From: Alloacidobacterium sp963823845
GTDB taxonomy: Bacteria; Acidobacteriota; Terriglobia; Terriglobales; Acidobacteriaceae
Direction: 5' to 3'
NCBI GenBank assembly: GCA_963823845.1
Contig: CAWGND010000043.1
Location: forward strand, 1 to 64,000
DNA: 64,000 nt
Both the position numbers and the translations under genes were made by a program. The notes under the pieces were generated by a model. That model did no database searches. It was not told the DNA's origin and saw nothing but the letters and a program-made list of their open reading frames with translations. Numbering within the stretch: the first letter of the stretch is position 1; each line of letters begins with the position of its first letter. Below, piece after piece: positions 55,201 to 62,926 of this stretch.

Positions 55201-56116
55201 CTTTCTGCTGGACAAGGAGGGCATGATCGTCAAGCTTTATCAAGGTCCAGCCGATCCACGCCAAGTGCTGGAAGATGTTAAGTCTGTCCCCGCCACCACA
55301 GCGGATCGCATGCGAAAAGCACTTCCATTGGGAGGGGTGCTCTACCAAGACGCGTTCCAACGAAACGACTTCACGTACGGAGTGGCCCTCTTCCAGCACG
55401 GCTATCTTGACGCGGCAGCGTCATCCTTCCAACAGGTTATCGCCGAGAAACCCAACGATCCCGAAGCGTATTACAACCTTGGCACTCTCAACCTGCGAAG
55501 AAACGACCTTCAGCAGGCCCGCCAATATTTAGAGCAGACGGTGAAGCTGCGTCCAGACTACCCCGAGGCGTGGAACAATCTTGGAATGATCGCGGCCCAG
55601 CAGGGACAGGCAGAGGACGCAATCCGAAACTTTCAGGAGTCGTTACGCCTGAGGCCCAGCTACGCCATCCCACTCCTGAACCTGGGAAATTTCTATCGTC
55701 GCCAGGGCGCGTTTGATAAGGCGCAGGCACTTCTGCGCCGGGCGCTCGAAATTGAACCCGCCGACCCTGAAGTCAACTACAGCCTGGGCATGTTCTACGC
55801 CCAGCAAGATCAAGTGCAGCAGGCACAAGACTATTTAGAGAAAGCAATCGAGCTGCGCCCGGATTATCCTGAAGCCCTGAACAATCTTGGCGTTCTCTTT
55901 GTTCGAGGTAAGAACTACTCAAAAGCAGAGGACCAATTCAAGACCTGTATCCGCCTCGCACCAGGCTTCGATCAGTCGTATCTCAATCTTGCCCATCTTT
56001 ACGTGATGCAGAATGATAAAGAGAAAGCCAGAGAAACATTGCTGGAACTGCTGCGCGTGCAACCTCAGAATCAAGGGGCGCAGCAGGCACTCGAAATGCT
56101 AAAATCGCTGCCTTGA
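52280..56116 (+). CDS. CRTAC1 propeller-thioredoxin-like-TPR fusion protein
   Basis: 1278 aa. A twin-arginine-like leader (SRRVFLKRMGLAPVLFY) is followed by an unassigned domain (about 60-280). Seven FG-GAP/VCBS blades follow; those with DFDGDG, DYDRDG, DFDHDG and DLDHDG keep the calcium loop, while FESKG, GNSNSNG and FGNNG have lost ligands. The ASPIC/UnbV tail (about 744-820) has SNRDGIGTAITLEAGTLRQT and TVRWPSGLSQVFEDLP. A TlpA-like domain begins near 861 (APEFSLPDLAGNTRELHSF), where the CxxC is A-P-L-C: Ala893 replaces the first Cys and Cys896 remains. About seven TPR units (1033-1278) close the protein. The next gene overlaps the stop. Likely periplasmic or surface; not a normal thiol oxidoreductase. 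Confidence 0.88.
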   Translation: MSRRKDRSQFLSRRVFLKRMGLAPVLFYSAPFHGFPFGFSSGLNQLPQFPLADFRLTPSYPTKSPLEDVLRRVAPGSDEYVTEKYAFEIELILGQWSQALKASARDQSALEKFLAPSIEASSFIPAKEITLRGGEGIDVTKRQFNTSVVPGREQFLNAFREYLGPNSRVETAEFEITGIEEIASSPLTLRLNIRYDLVVMRNDDQREERIGHWRTEWSRDATDAWKATRLEASEETRGVAQSPVFIDITYQALGATESYGNQMLRGADYWRTVLDGACGIDVYGNNGVAAGDFDGDGFDDLYVCQPAGLPNRLYRNRGDGTFEDVTEKSGVGVLDKTSCALFADFESKGLQDLLVVCGSGPLLFLNQGNGTFSLKRDAFRFARPPEGTFTHAALADYDRDGRLDIYFCLYNYYLGLDQYHYPVPYFDARNGPPNFLLHNEGNASFADTTEAAGLNVNNDRYSFACAWGNSNSNGLPDLYVANDFGRSNLYRNNGNGTFTDVSTEAHVEDVGAGMSACWSDFGNNGHQSVYAANMWSSAGQRVSEQKLFHENAQETIRALYQRHARGNSLYRNHGDGKFENISEQAGVEMGRWSWCSDFWDFDHDGYPDLYVANGYISGPERNDLASFFWRQVVGKSPEDSTPSPAYEHGWNALNELIRSDSSWNGYERNVMFANNRDGTFSEVSGAVGLDFTEDGRSFVLADLDHDGRLEIVLKNRNAPQLRILHNGMKDIDHSIAFRLRGHKSNRDGIGTAITLEAGTLRQTKNLQAGSGFLAQHSKEIFFGVGKQENKLRATVRWPSGLSQVFEDLPVNHRIEIEEGSAAFVATPFSAPPPSYAQPGTPPSLNSLPSVVGTWLVEPLQAPEFSLPDLAGNTRELHSFLGGFVLLNFWATKAPLCRDDLTRLHQHRSELAASKLSIVAINVDNAADFKIAKSYATQLALSFPVLFATADVAGIYNIIYRYLFDRRRDLAIPTSFLLDKEGMIVKLYQGPADPRQVLEDVKSVPATTADRMRKALPLGGVLYQDAFQRNDFTYGVALFQHGYLDAAASSFQQVIAEKPNDPEAYYNLGTLNLRRNDLQQARQYLEQTVKLRPDYPEAWNNLGMIAAQQGQAEDAIRNFQESLRLRPSYAIPLLNLGNFYRRQGAFDKAQALLRRALEIEPADPEVNYSLGMFYAQQDQVQQAQDYLEKAIELRPDYPEALNNLGVLFVRGKNYSKAEDQFKTCIRLAPGFDQSYLNLAHLYVMQNDKEKARETLLELLRVQPQNQGAQQALEMLKSLP

Positions 56117-58692
56117 TGAGCAGTAGAAAATGGTGTTTGTGGATGGTAAGTCGGGCCTCATTGCGGCATGCAATCAGAATCGCGCTAGCATGGTCCGGCG
56201 CATGCAGTCTCTTCCCAGTTCTCTTTGTGTGTCAGGCGCTCGCGGCCCAACAGCCACTTCATTCTGCTACGCCCAAGGGTCAGCAAACCTCGCAGATCTC
56301 GCTCACACTTCAGCAGGCGGAAGCGCTCCGTGAGCAGCATCTTCTCGATCAGGCCAAAGCAAAAGTACAAGAAGAACTTCAGCAGAATCCCTCCAGCGTC
56401 GAGGCGTACAACCTGCTGGGTTTTATCGATATCGACGAAAAGGACTATGCCGGCGCTGTCGAAGCCTTCCAGCATGCCTTAAAACTCGCGCCTGGTTCCA
56501 CAAAGACTCACAACAATCTGGGAAACGTCTATCTCTCTCTGCAGAAGCCAGACCTTGCTGAGAAAGAATTTCGAACCGTCTTACGCCTTGACCCTGCCAA
56601 TCGGGACGCGAACTACAATCTCGGACTCCTGTTGATGGGCAAAGGGTCACCCGCGGAAGCCATTCCGTACTTTGCACGCGTTCGCCCTGCGAATATCGCC
56701 ACGCGTTTTAACCTGATTCACGCCTACCTCGAATCCAACCGCATCTCGGAAGCATTGCGTATGGCAACCGAGCTATCCACCCAGAACAACGATGACATCC
56801 AGTTGCATTTTTCGCTGGGCATCCTGCTCGCCTCCGAAAAGCAATACAAGCCTGCCCAACTCGAACTGGAAAAAGCCGATGCGTTGCGACCAGGCACCTT
56901 CGAGATCCTTTACAACCTCGGACAAGCCTATCTCCGTGACAGCCAATACTCCAAGGCGGAATTGGTATTGAATCGGGCACTGAAGCTGAAGCCCGAGTCA
57001 CCCGAAACGCTCTACCTGCTCGCGCAGGTCTATTCGAACGAATCCCGACCGCTCGATGCATTGGACTTGCTCGTTCGCGCCCACAAGATCGCCCCTGAGA
57101 ACACCGACATCATCTTCCTCATGGCCCGCGTCAGCATGTCTCAGAACTATTACGAGGACGCGATCCCGCTTTTAGAATCCGGTCTGCAGATCGCTCCGCA
57201 GCGGTCCGATCTGCAGGCTGCTTTAGGTGAGAGCTACTTCATGGCGGGCAAGGCGGATAAGGCCATCGAAGAATTTCAGAAGCTGATCAAGAGCGATCCA
57301 TCAGCGCGCTCTTATGTCTTTCTTGGGATTTCCTATCGGCATCTGGGAAGGTTCGATGAGGCAAAGCAATATTTTCAAAACGGCCTCAAGCTCGATCCTC
57401 ACAACACCTCCTGCCTGTTCAACCTGGGTTTTATCGCGGAACGGCAAGGAGACTCCGCCGGAGCTGAGGCGCTGTTTCAACAAGCTCTCCACTTCAATCC
57501 GGATTATGCCGAAGCGCTGTTAGAGCTGGCCAATCTGCGAATCCTCAGCAAGAGATATTCTGAGGCGGCAGATCTGCTAAGGAAATACGTTCAGGTGAGC
57601 CGCGATCCTTCTACTGGGTATTACAAACTGGCGATGGTGGAAAGGAACCTGCATGAGACGGCAGCCGCCGATCGTGACCTGAAGGTATTTCAAACACTCT
57701 CCAAAGATGCTCCCTCCGGTCCATATCCGTATGAGCACCTTTTTGACTACCTGGATAATCGCTCGAAACTCGCGCCTCAGGCCCAAAACCAAATGGACGT
57801 GACGGAACTCAGCGACGAGATCAAAAAGCATCCGGACCAGCCGGAAAACTTGTACCTCCTGGCCGAGGCATATCTGAAATCGCGACAAATAGCGGAGGCT
57901 AAAGAGGCGATCGCGCAGCTCGACAAGATTAGCGCGGGCGACTTCCGTACACAGAATGGAATCGGTGTACTCCTCGCGCGCTATCGCTTGTATGACGACG
58001 CCATCCAGCACTTTCAGAACGCGCTGCAGGCGAATCCCGGCTCTGACGAAGTATTGTTCAATATCGCTGACGCTTACTTTCGAAAGGGTCTTTACCGTCA
58101 GGCGCTCGACGCCGCCGGGCAGGTTTCAGAACAGGGCCGCAAAGACAACGCCTATCTCGCCTTACTCGGAGACATCTACGCGCATCTCGGCGACACAACC
58201 CACGCGACAGAGGTGTACCAGGACGCAATCACACGCAATCCCGACAATGATCAGGACTATCTATCTCTTGCCTTGCTCGAACTTCGCGAGAACAAAATTG
58301 AAGAAGCAAAACAGACGCTCTTGAAAGGCCAGGCGCGCGTTCCAGGCTCGGGAAAAATCCTCTGGGGTTTGGGCATCGTTTCCGCTTTGGAGGGCAACAC
58401 TCCGCAAGCCGCCGGGCAGTTGGAGCGCGCGGTGGACCTGTTGCCGGAATGGCCCGGCAGCTACTCCACCCTCGGTGTCTTCTACTATCAAACTGGGCAA
58501 ATCGCTAAAGCCAAAGAAGTCCTAGACCGCTTCAAGAACAGCAATGCAAATGGCGCTCTCGACGTGAATCGCATCGAACAAACTCTGGCGCAGGCTCCGG
58601 AAATTCCCTCCGCTGGCAATCAACCGATGCCGATGGCTAGTAGACAGCAGTTGCTGCAGATGGCGCTAGCTCTCGCAGATCGGACTCTCTGA
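56116..58692 (+). CDS. Large exported TPR protein
   Basis: 858 aa. The ATG at 56116 shares its A with the previous TGA (TGATG overlap), so it is translationally coupled to the CRTAC1 fusion. A signal-like segment (ALAWSGACSLFPVLFVCQAL) ends near AAQQ. About 18 TPR-like repeats then fill the protein, for example SVEAYNLLGFIDIDEKDYAG, LAEKEFRTVLRLDPANRDAN and AVDLLPEWPGSYSTLGVFYY. There is no catalytic domain. It is expected to bridge partners of this cluster in the periplasm. Confidence 0.85.
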   Translation: MSSRKWCLWMVSRASLRHAIRIALAWSGACSLFPVLFVCQALAAQQPLHSATPKGQQTSQISLTLQQAEALREQHLLDQAKAKVQEELQQNPSSVEAYNLLGFIDIDEKDYAGAVEAFQHALKLAPGSTKTHNNLGNVYLSLQKPDLAEKEFRTVLRLDPANRDANYNLGLLLMGKGSPAEAIPYFARVRPANIATRFNLIHAYLESNRISEALRMATELSTQNNDDIQLHFSLGILLASEKQYKPAQLELEKADALRPGTFEILYNLGQAYLRDSQYSKAELVLNRALKLKPESPETLYLLAQVYSNESRPLDALDLLVRAHKIAPENTDIIFLMARVSMSQNYYEDAIPLLESGLQIAPQRSDLQAALGESYFMAGKADKAIEEFQKLIKSDPSARSYVFLGISYRHLGRFDEAKQYFQNGLKLDPHNTSCLFNLGFIAERQGDSAGAEALFQQALHFNPDYAEALLELANLRILSKRYSEAADLLRKYVQVSRDPSTGYYKLAMVERNLHETAAADRDLKVFQTLSKDAPSGPYPYEHLFDYLDNRSKLAPQAQNQMDVTELSDEIKKHPDQPENLYLLAEAYLKSRQIAEAKEAIAQLDKISAGDFRTQNGIGVLLARYRLYDDAIQHFQNALQANPGSDEVLFNIADAYFRKGLYRQALDAAGQVSEQGRKDNAYLALLGDIYAHLGDTTHATEVYQDAITRNPDNDQDYLSLALLELRENKIEEAKQTLLKGQARVPGSGKILWGLGIVSALEGNTPQAAGQLERAVDLLPEWPGSYSTLGVFYYQTGQIAKAKEVLDRFKNSNANGALDVNRIEQTLAQAPEIPSAGNQPMPMASRQQLLQMALALADRTL

Positions 58693-58697
58693 AACGA

Positions 58698-60455
58698 ATG
58701 GGGATGCAATCGCAGGCGGGCAAAGGGTGGGCTATAGGAATCTCAAGCTGCATCGCATTCCTGCTTTTGACTGTCTTGAGCAGGCACGCCTTCGCTCAAC
58801 AATCCGCGAAGCCACAAGACGCACCTATCCCAGTCCACTACACAGACGTGCGCAAGGCCGCGGGAATCACGTTTGTGCAGGACTCCACGCAAACGGATCA
58901 GAAGTATTACCTCGAAACCATGGGCACCGGCGTCGGATGGATTGACTATGATCAGGATGGATTGATGGACCTCTACTTCGTTCAGTCTGCCGCCACCGAC
59001 CTTTACAAGCCGGCGCATCCATTGCATTCAGCGCTTTATCACAACAACGGCGACGGCACATTTACTGACGTCACTGAAAAGGCGGGCGTCGGAGGCGAAG
59101 GCCATTACGGCCAGGGCGTCGCCGTGGGAGACTTCGACAACGACGGCTATCCCGACATCTACGTAACCGGCTATGGCCGTGCCATCCTATATCACAATAA
59201 CGGCAACGGAACCTTCACCGACATCACTGACAAAGCCGGCGTCGCCGATGAAGGCCAATGGTCAACCAGCGCAGGATGGTTTGACTACGACAAGGATGGC
59301 TACCTCGATCTAGTCGTCACCAATTACATCGAATGGTCCCCGAAGAACAATCTCTGGTGCGGCGAGCGCGGCCCCGGCTACCGTTCGTACTGCAATCCCA
59401 ACAACTACAAAGGACAGAAAACCAAGCTCTATCACAACAACCATAACGGAACCTTTACTGATGTAAGCGACAAGTCAGGAGTGGGACTTCCCGAATCGAA
59501 GGGCATGGGAGTAGTCCTCGCCGACTTCAACAACGACGGCTGGCCAGACATCGCCATTGCCAACGACACCTGGCCGAATTTCCTTTTCATTAACAATCAC
59601 GATGGAACCTTCAAAGACGTCTCCCTGCTTTCCGGAATAGCCGCAAGTGAAGATGGACGCTACGAAGCAGGAATGGGCATAGACGCAGCAGACGTCGACG
59701 GAGATGGCTGGCTGGACGTCTATATTACTCATCTTGATTTTGAACTGAACCGCCTTTATCACAACAATGGCGACGGAACGTTCACCGACGACACCTACAC
59801 CTGCGGAATCGGCCAGAAGGCCGTGCTGCTAAGCGGCATCGCGGCGAAATTCATCGACTACGACAACGATGGCTGGCCCGATATCCTGCAATTGAACGGA
59901 GCCATGCTGGACAACGTGAACCTGTATCACAGCGAGGTCTCGTACAAAGAACCGCTGCTGATGTTCCGCAACCTGGGTAAAGGCCATTTCGAAAAGACAT
60001 CCGATTCACTCGGCCCTGACTTCATGCGCCCCGTAGCCGGGCGCGGCCTCGCTACAGCCGATTACGACAATGACGGAGATATCGACATTGCCGTCAACAG
60101 CCGTGGTGATACTCCCGAACTGCTGCGCAACGATGGCGGCAACGCTAATCACTGGCTGGAGGTTCTGTTAATAGGCACGCAATCCAACCGCGACGGCATC
60201 GGAGCCGCGCTGAAATTAACCTCCGAAGGATTTGTGCATGTCGAGCAGGCAAAGGGCGGAATGAGCTATATGTCGGCCAGCGATCCACGAATTCACTTCG
60301 GCTTGGGAAAGCGGACCAAAATCGAATCGCTCGTCATCACCTGGCCCAGCGGGCATGTCGACAAATTAACGAACGTGCCAATCGATAAAATCATCGCCAT
60401 TAAAGAAGGCGCCGGAATCGTTCCTCACCCGTTCCCGGTAATCCCATCACGATGA
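58698..60455 (+). CDS. CRTAC1 family protein (FG-GAP propeller + ASPIC/UnbV)
   Basis: 585 aa, 5 nt after the TPR gene. Signal peptide to RHAFAQ. Seven calcium-loop blades are visible: DYDQDG, DFDNDG, DYDKDG, DFNNDG, DVDGDG, DYDNDG and DYDNDG, each followed by a D-[IL] strand, so it is a complete seven-bladed integrin-like propeller. The repeat LYHNNGDGTFTDVTEKAGVG links the blades. The C-terminus is ASPIC/UnbV (SNRDGIGAALKLTSEGFVHV, VITWPSGHVDKLTNVP). Binding of a glycan or protein on the surface is the likely role; no enzymatic motif is seen. Confidence 0.92.
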   Translation: MGMQSQAGKGWAIGISSCIAFLLLTVLSRHAFAQQSAKPQDAPIPVHYTDVRKAAGITFVQDSTQTDQKYYLETMGTGVGWIDYDQDGLMDLYFVQSAATDLYKPAHPLHSALYHNNGDGTFTDVTEKAGVGGEGHYGQGVAVGDFDNDGYPDIYVTGYGRAILYHNNGNGTFTDITDKAGVADEGQWSTSAGWFDYDKDGYLDLVVTNYIEWSPKNNLWCGERGPGYRSYCNPNNYKGQKTKLYHNNHNGTFTDVSDKSGVGLPESKGMGVVLADFNNDGWPDIAIANDTWPNFLFINNHDGTFKDVSLLSGIAASEDGRYEAGMGIDAADVDGDGWLDVYITHLDFELNRLYHNNGDGTFTDDTYTCGIGQKAVLLSGIAAKFIDYDNDGWPDILQLNGAMLDNVNLYHSEVSYKEPLLMFRNLGKGHFEKTSDSLGPDFMRPVAGRGLATADYDNDGDIDIAVNSRGDTPELLRNDGGNANHWLEVLLIGTQSNRDGIGAALKLTSEGFVHVEQAKGGMSYMSASDPRIHFGLGKRTKIESLVITWPSGHVDKLTNVPIDKIIAIKEGAGIVPHPFPVIPSR

Positions 60456-60540
60456 GGCCGCAGACAGTACTGTTGACAATAAGAATGATGCGTATATCAA
60501 CGAGCGCAAGCTTCGCTCTCTATAATCCCAATCAAGGTCT

Positions 60541-62313
60541 ATGAATTTTTCCCGGCGGCGTCTCCTCGGCTCATCTCTCTTCGTTCTCAGCGGCACGCTG
60601 CTGGAAACTCTCACCACCCCACTCTGGAAATGGAAAAATCCACCCCTCGTAGAAGCCGCAGTGTCGAACTCTCCGTCGCCGACTCCCTCTCAGGTCCAGT
60701 ACGTTGACGTCGCTCAACAAGCCGGCCTGACGATCCCCAACGTGTGGGGCGGGGTCGATCACAAGCGATCCATCATTGAAGCCAAGGGAAGCGGCCTCGC
60801 CTTCTTCGACTTCGACAACGACGGATGGCTCGACATCTACCTCACAAATGGCAACCGGCTCGACACGACCTGGCCCCTCGGAAAAGCGCCAACATCCCAC
60901 CTCTACAAAAATAACCGTGACGGCACATTCACCGATGTCACAGAAAAATCGGGCCTGGGGCGCACCGGCTGGCAAACCGGCGTCTGCATCGGCGATTACG
61001 ACAACGACGGATGGGACGACCTCTTTTGCTGCTTCTGGGGCCGCAACAGTCTATTTCACAACAACGGCAACGGCACGTTTACTGATGTCACCCACAAAGC
61101 CGGCCTTTATCAGGAGCAAGTCCGCTGGGGTGCGGGCTCCACTTTCCTCGACTACGACCGGGACGGCCATCTCGATCTCTTCGTGTGCAACTACATCAAG
61201 CTTGATCCCGAAACAATTCCCTCGGCCAGCGACACCAAATTCTGTCAGTGGAAGGGCGTGCCCACGATGTGCGGCCCACGCGGTCTGCCGGGCGACACGA
61301 ACATCCTCTACCACAACAACGGCGACGGAACCTTCACTGACGTTTCCGAAAAGTCCGGCATTCTCAAACCTGGCCCGCGATACTCCATCACTGCCGTGTC
61401 CTATGACTTCGACAATGACGGTTGGCCCGACATTTATGTCGCGGTGGACTCCGAGCCTAGCATTCTGTTTAAGAACAATCATGACGGCACCTTCACTGAC
61501 GTCGCCGTCATGGCCGGTTGCGCTTACAACGATAACGGACACGAGCAGGCCGGGATGGGCGTCGCGGTCGCCGACTACGACTGCGACGGTTGGTTCGATA
61601 TTTTCAAGACCAACTTCGCCGACGACACCTGCAACCTCTATCACAACAACGGCGACGGAACGTTCAGCGACATGACCTTTGCTGCCGGCGTTGGCATCAA
61701 CAGCAACTATGTCGCTTGGGGCTGCGGCTTCGTCGACTACGACAATGACGGCTGGCCCGACATCATCCAGATCAACGGACATGTCTACCCGGAAATCGAC
61801 AACTACAACTTCGGCCAGACTTTCAAGAATCCGCGGCTGGTGTACAAGAACCTGGCCAATGGCCGATTCAAGGATGTTTCATCCGAAATGGGCCCCGGCA
61901 TCAGCGAGCGTTTCTCCAGCCGCGGCGCGGCATTCGGAGACTACAACAACGACGGCGGCGTGGACGTGCTGGTTCTAAATATGAACGATCCGCCATCTCT
62001 GCTTCGCAACGACCGCGGCAATAAGCAGAACTGGATCAAAATAAAACTAATAGGAACCAAGTGCAATCGCACCGCAATCGGAGCACGTGTACGCGTGACA
62101 ACCGACAAGCACACACAAATGGACGAAGTCCACAGCGGCTCAAGTGTTATGTCGCAGAGTGACCTGCGCCTCCACTTCGGTCTCGGCAAGGTTGAAACAG
62201 TCGATGTGATTGAAGTCAAATGGCCAACGACACAAAAGGTCGAACGATTCACCAAAGTCAAAGCAAATCAGATACTCACCATTCGCGAAGGCGAAGGCAT
62301 CGTCAAACCCTGA
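60541..62313 (+). CDS. CRTAC1 family protein (FG-GAP propeller + ASPIC/UnbV), paralogue
   Basis: 590 aa. The leader NFSRRRLLGSSLFVLSGTLL has a twin-arginine pattern, so this copy probably uses Tat whereas its neighbour uses Sec. Seven blades: DFDNDGW, DYDNDGW, DYDRDGH, DFDNDGW, DYDCDGW, DYDNDGW and DYNNDGG. The ASPIC/UnbV tail has CNRTAIGARVRVTTDKHTQM and VIEVKWPTTQKVERFTKV. It lies 85 nt after the first paralogue and belongs to the same cluster. A Sec/Tat difference may reflect cofactor or folding differences; that is inference. Confidence 0.92.
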   Translation: MNFSRRRLLGSSLFVLSGTLLETLTTPLWKWKNPPLVEAAVSNSPSPTPSQVQYVDVAQQAGLTIPNVWGGVDHKRSIIEAKGSGLAFFDFDNDGWLDIYLTNGNRLDTTWPLGKAPTSHLYKNNRDGTFTDVTEKSGLGRTGWQTGVCIGDYDNDGWDDLFCCFWGRNSLFHNNGNGTFTDVTHKAGLYQEQVRWGAGSTFLDYDRDGHLDLFVCNYIKLDPETIPSASDTKFCQWKGVPTMCGPRGLPGDTNILYHNNGDGTFTDVSEKSGILKPGPRYSITAVSYDFDNDGWPDIYVAVDSEPSILFKNNHDGTFTDVAVMAGCAYNDNGHEQAGMGVAVADYDCDGWFDIFKTNFADDTCNLYHNNGDGTFSDMTFAAGVGINSNYVAWGCGFVDYDNDGWPDIIQINGHVYPEIDNYNFGQTFKNPRLVYKNLANGRFKDVSSEMGPGISERFSSRGAAFGDYNNDGGVDVLVLNMNDPPSLLRNDRGNKQNWIKIKLIGTKCNRTAIGARVRVTTDKHTQMDEVHSGSSVMSQSDLRLHFGLGKVETVDVIEVKWPTTQKVERFTKVKANQILTIREGEGIVKP

Positions 62314-62332
62314 TCCACATAGAGCACTCGCA

Positions 62333-62818
62333 CTATTTCTTCAGTAGCGCATCGATGCCAGCCTGCGCAATCTGCTCGTCAATCTCAGACTTCGCTCCGC
62401 TGGCGGAGATCCCACCGAGGATCTGGCCATCCACCTTGATCGGCAGCCCTCCCTGGTTCGGAAAAAATTCCGGAAATGCAAGAGCCTCCACACTGCCCTT
62501 CTTGACCGTGTCTGCTCCGTCTTTTGACGGGCTCCCATAGAAAGCCGCGTGCCGTGCCTTCTTCTCCGCAAATTGAATGGTATTAAGCGAAGCAGTCTCG
62601 CCCTTCTCCAGAAACAGCAGATTCCCGCCTTCATCCACGACGCAGATTGTTACCGAAACATTCAGCTCTTTTGCTTTCTCTTCCGCCGCCGCAACCATGA
62701 TCTTAATGTTGGCAAGGTTGAGATATTTTTTGGTCGGGAGATCGCTGGCAAACATCGTCATAACTGGAAAAAGTATCACGGCCAGAAGTTTCAGCACGGG
62801 AAATCTCCTATCTTTCAT
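62333..62818 (-). CDS. Exported GlcG/HbpS-like protein
   Basis: 161 aa from the ATG at 62818, with GAAGGA 10 nt upstream; an ATG at 62842 is possible. The signal VLKLLAVILFPVMTMFA ends near SDLP. The GlcG/HbpS fold shows in IKIMVAAAEEKAKELNVSVT, ICVVDEGGNLLFLEKGETAS, AEKKARHAAFYGSPSKD and ILGGISASGAKSEIDEQIAQ. HbpS homologues bind heme; no conserved heme His is evident here. It is convergent with the CRTAC1 gene (19 nt between stops). Confidence 0.82.
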   Translation of the reverse strand: MKDRRFPVLKLLAVILFPVMTMFASDLPTKKYLNLANIKIMVAAAEEKAKELNVSVTICVVDEGGNLLFLEKGETASLNTIQFAEKKARHAAFYGSPSKDGADTVKKGSVEALAFPEFFPNQGGLPIKVDGQILGGISASGAKSEIDEQIAQAGIDALLKK

Positions 62819-62926
62819 CTCCTGTTTATCCTTCACAGACACACAGCGAGCATCATAAACAATTCGGTGACAGCAAATTTCAAGATAATGTTTTTGGTAG
62901 AATCATGAGACTTCATCAAGCTAGGA

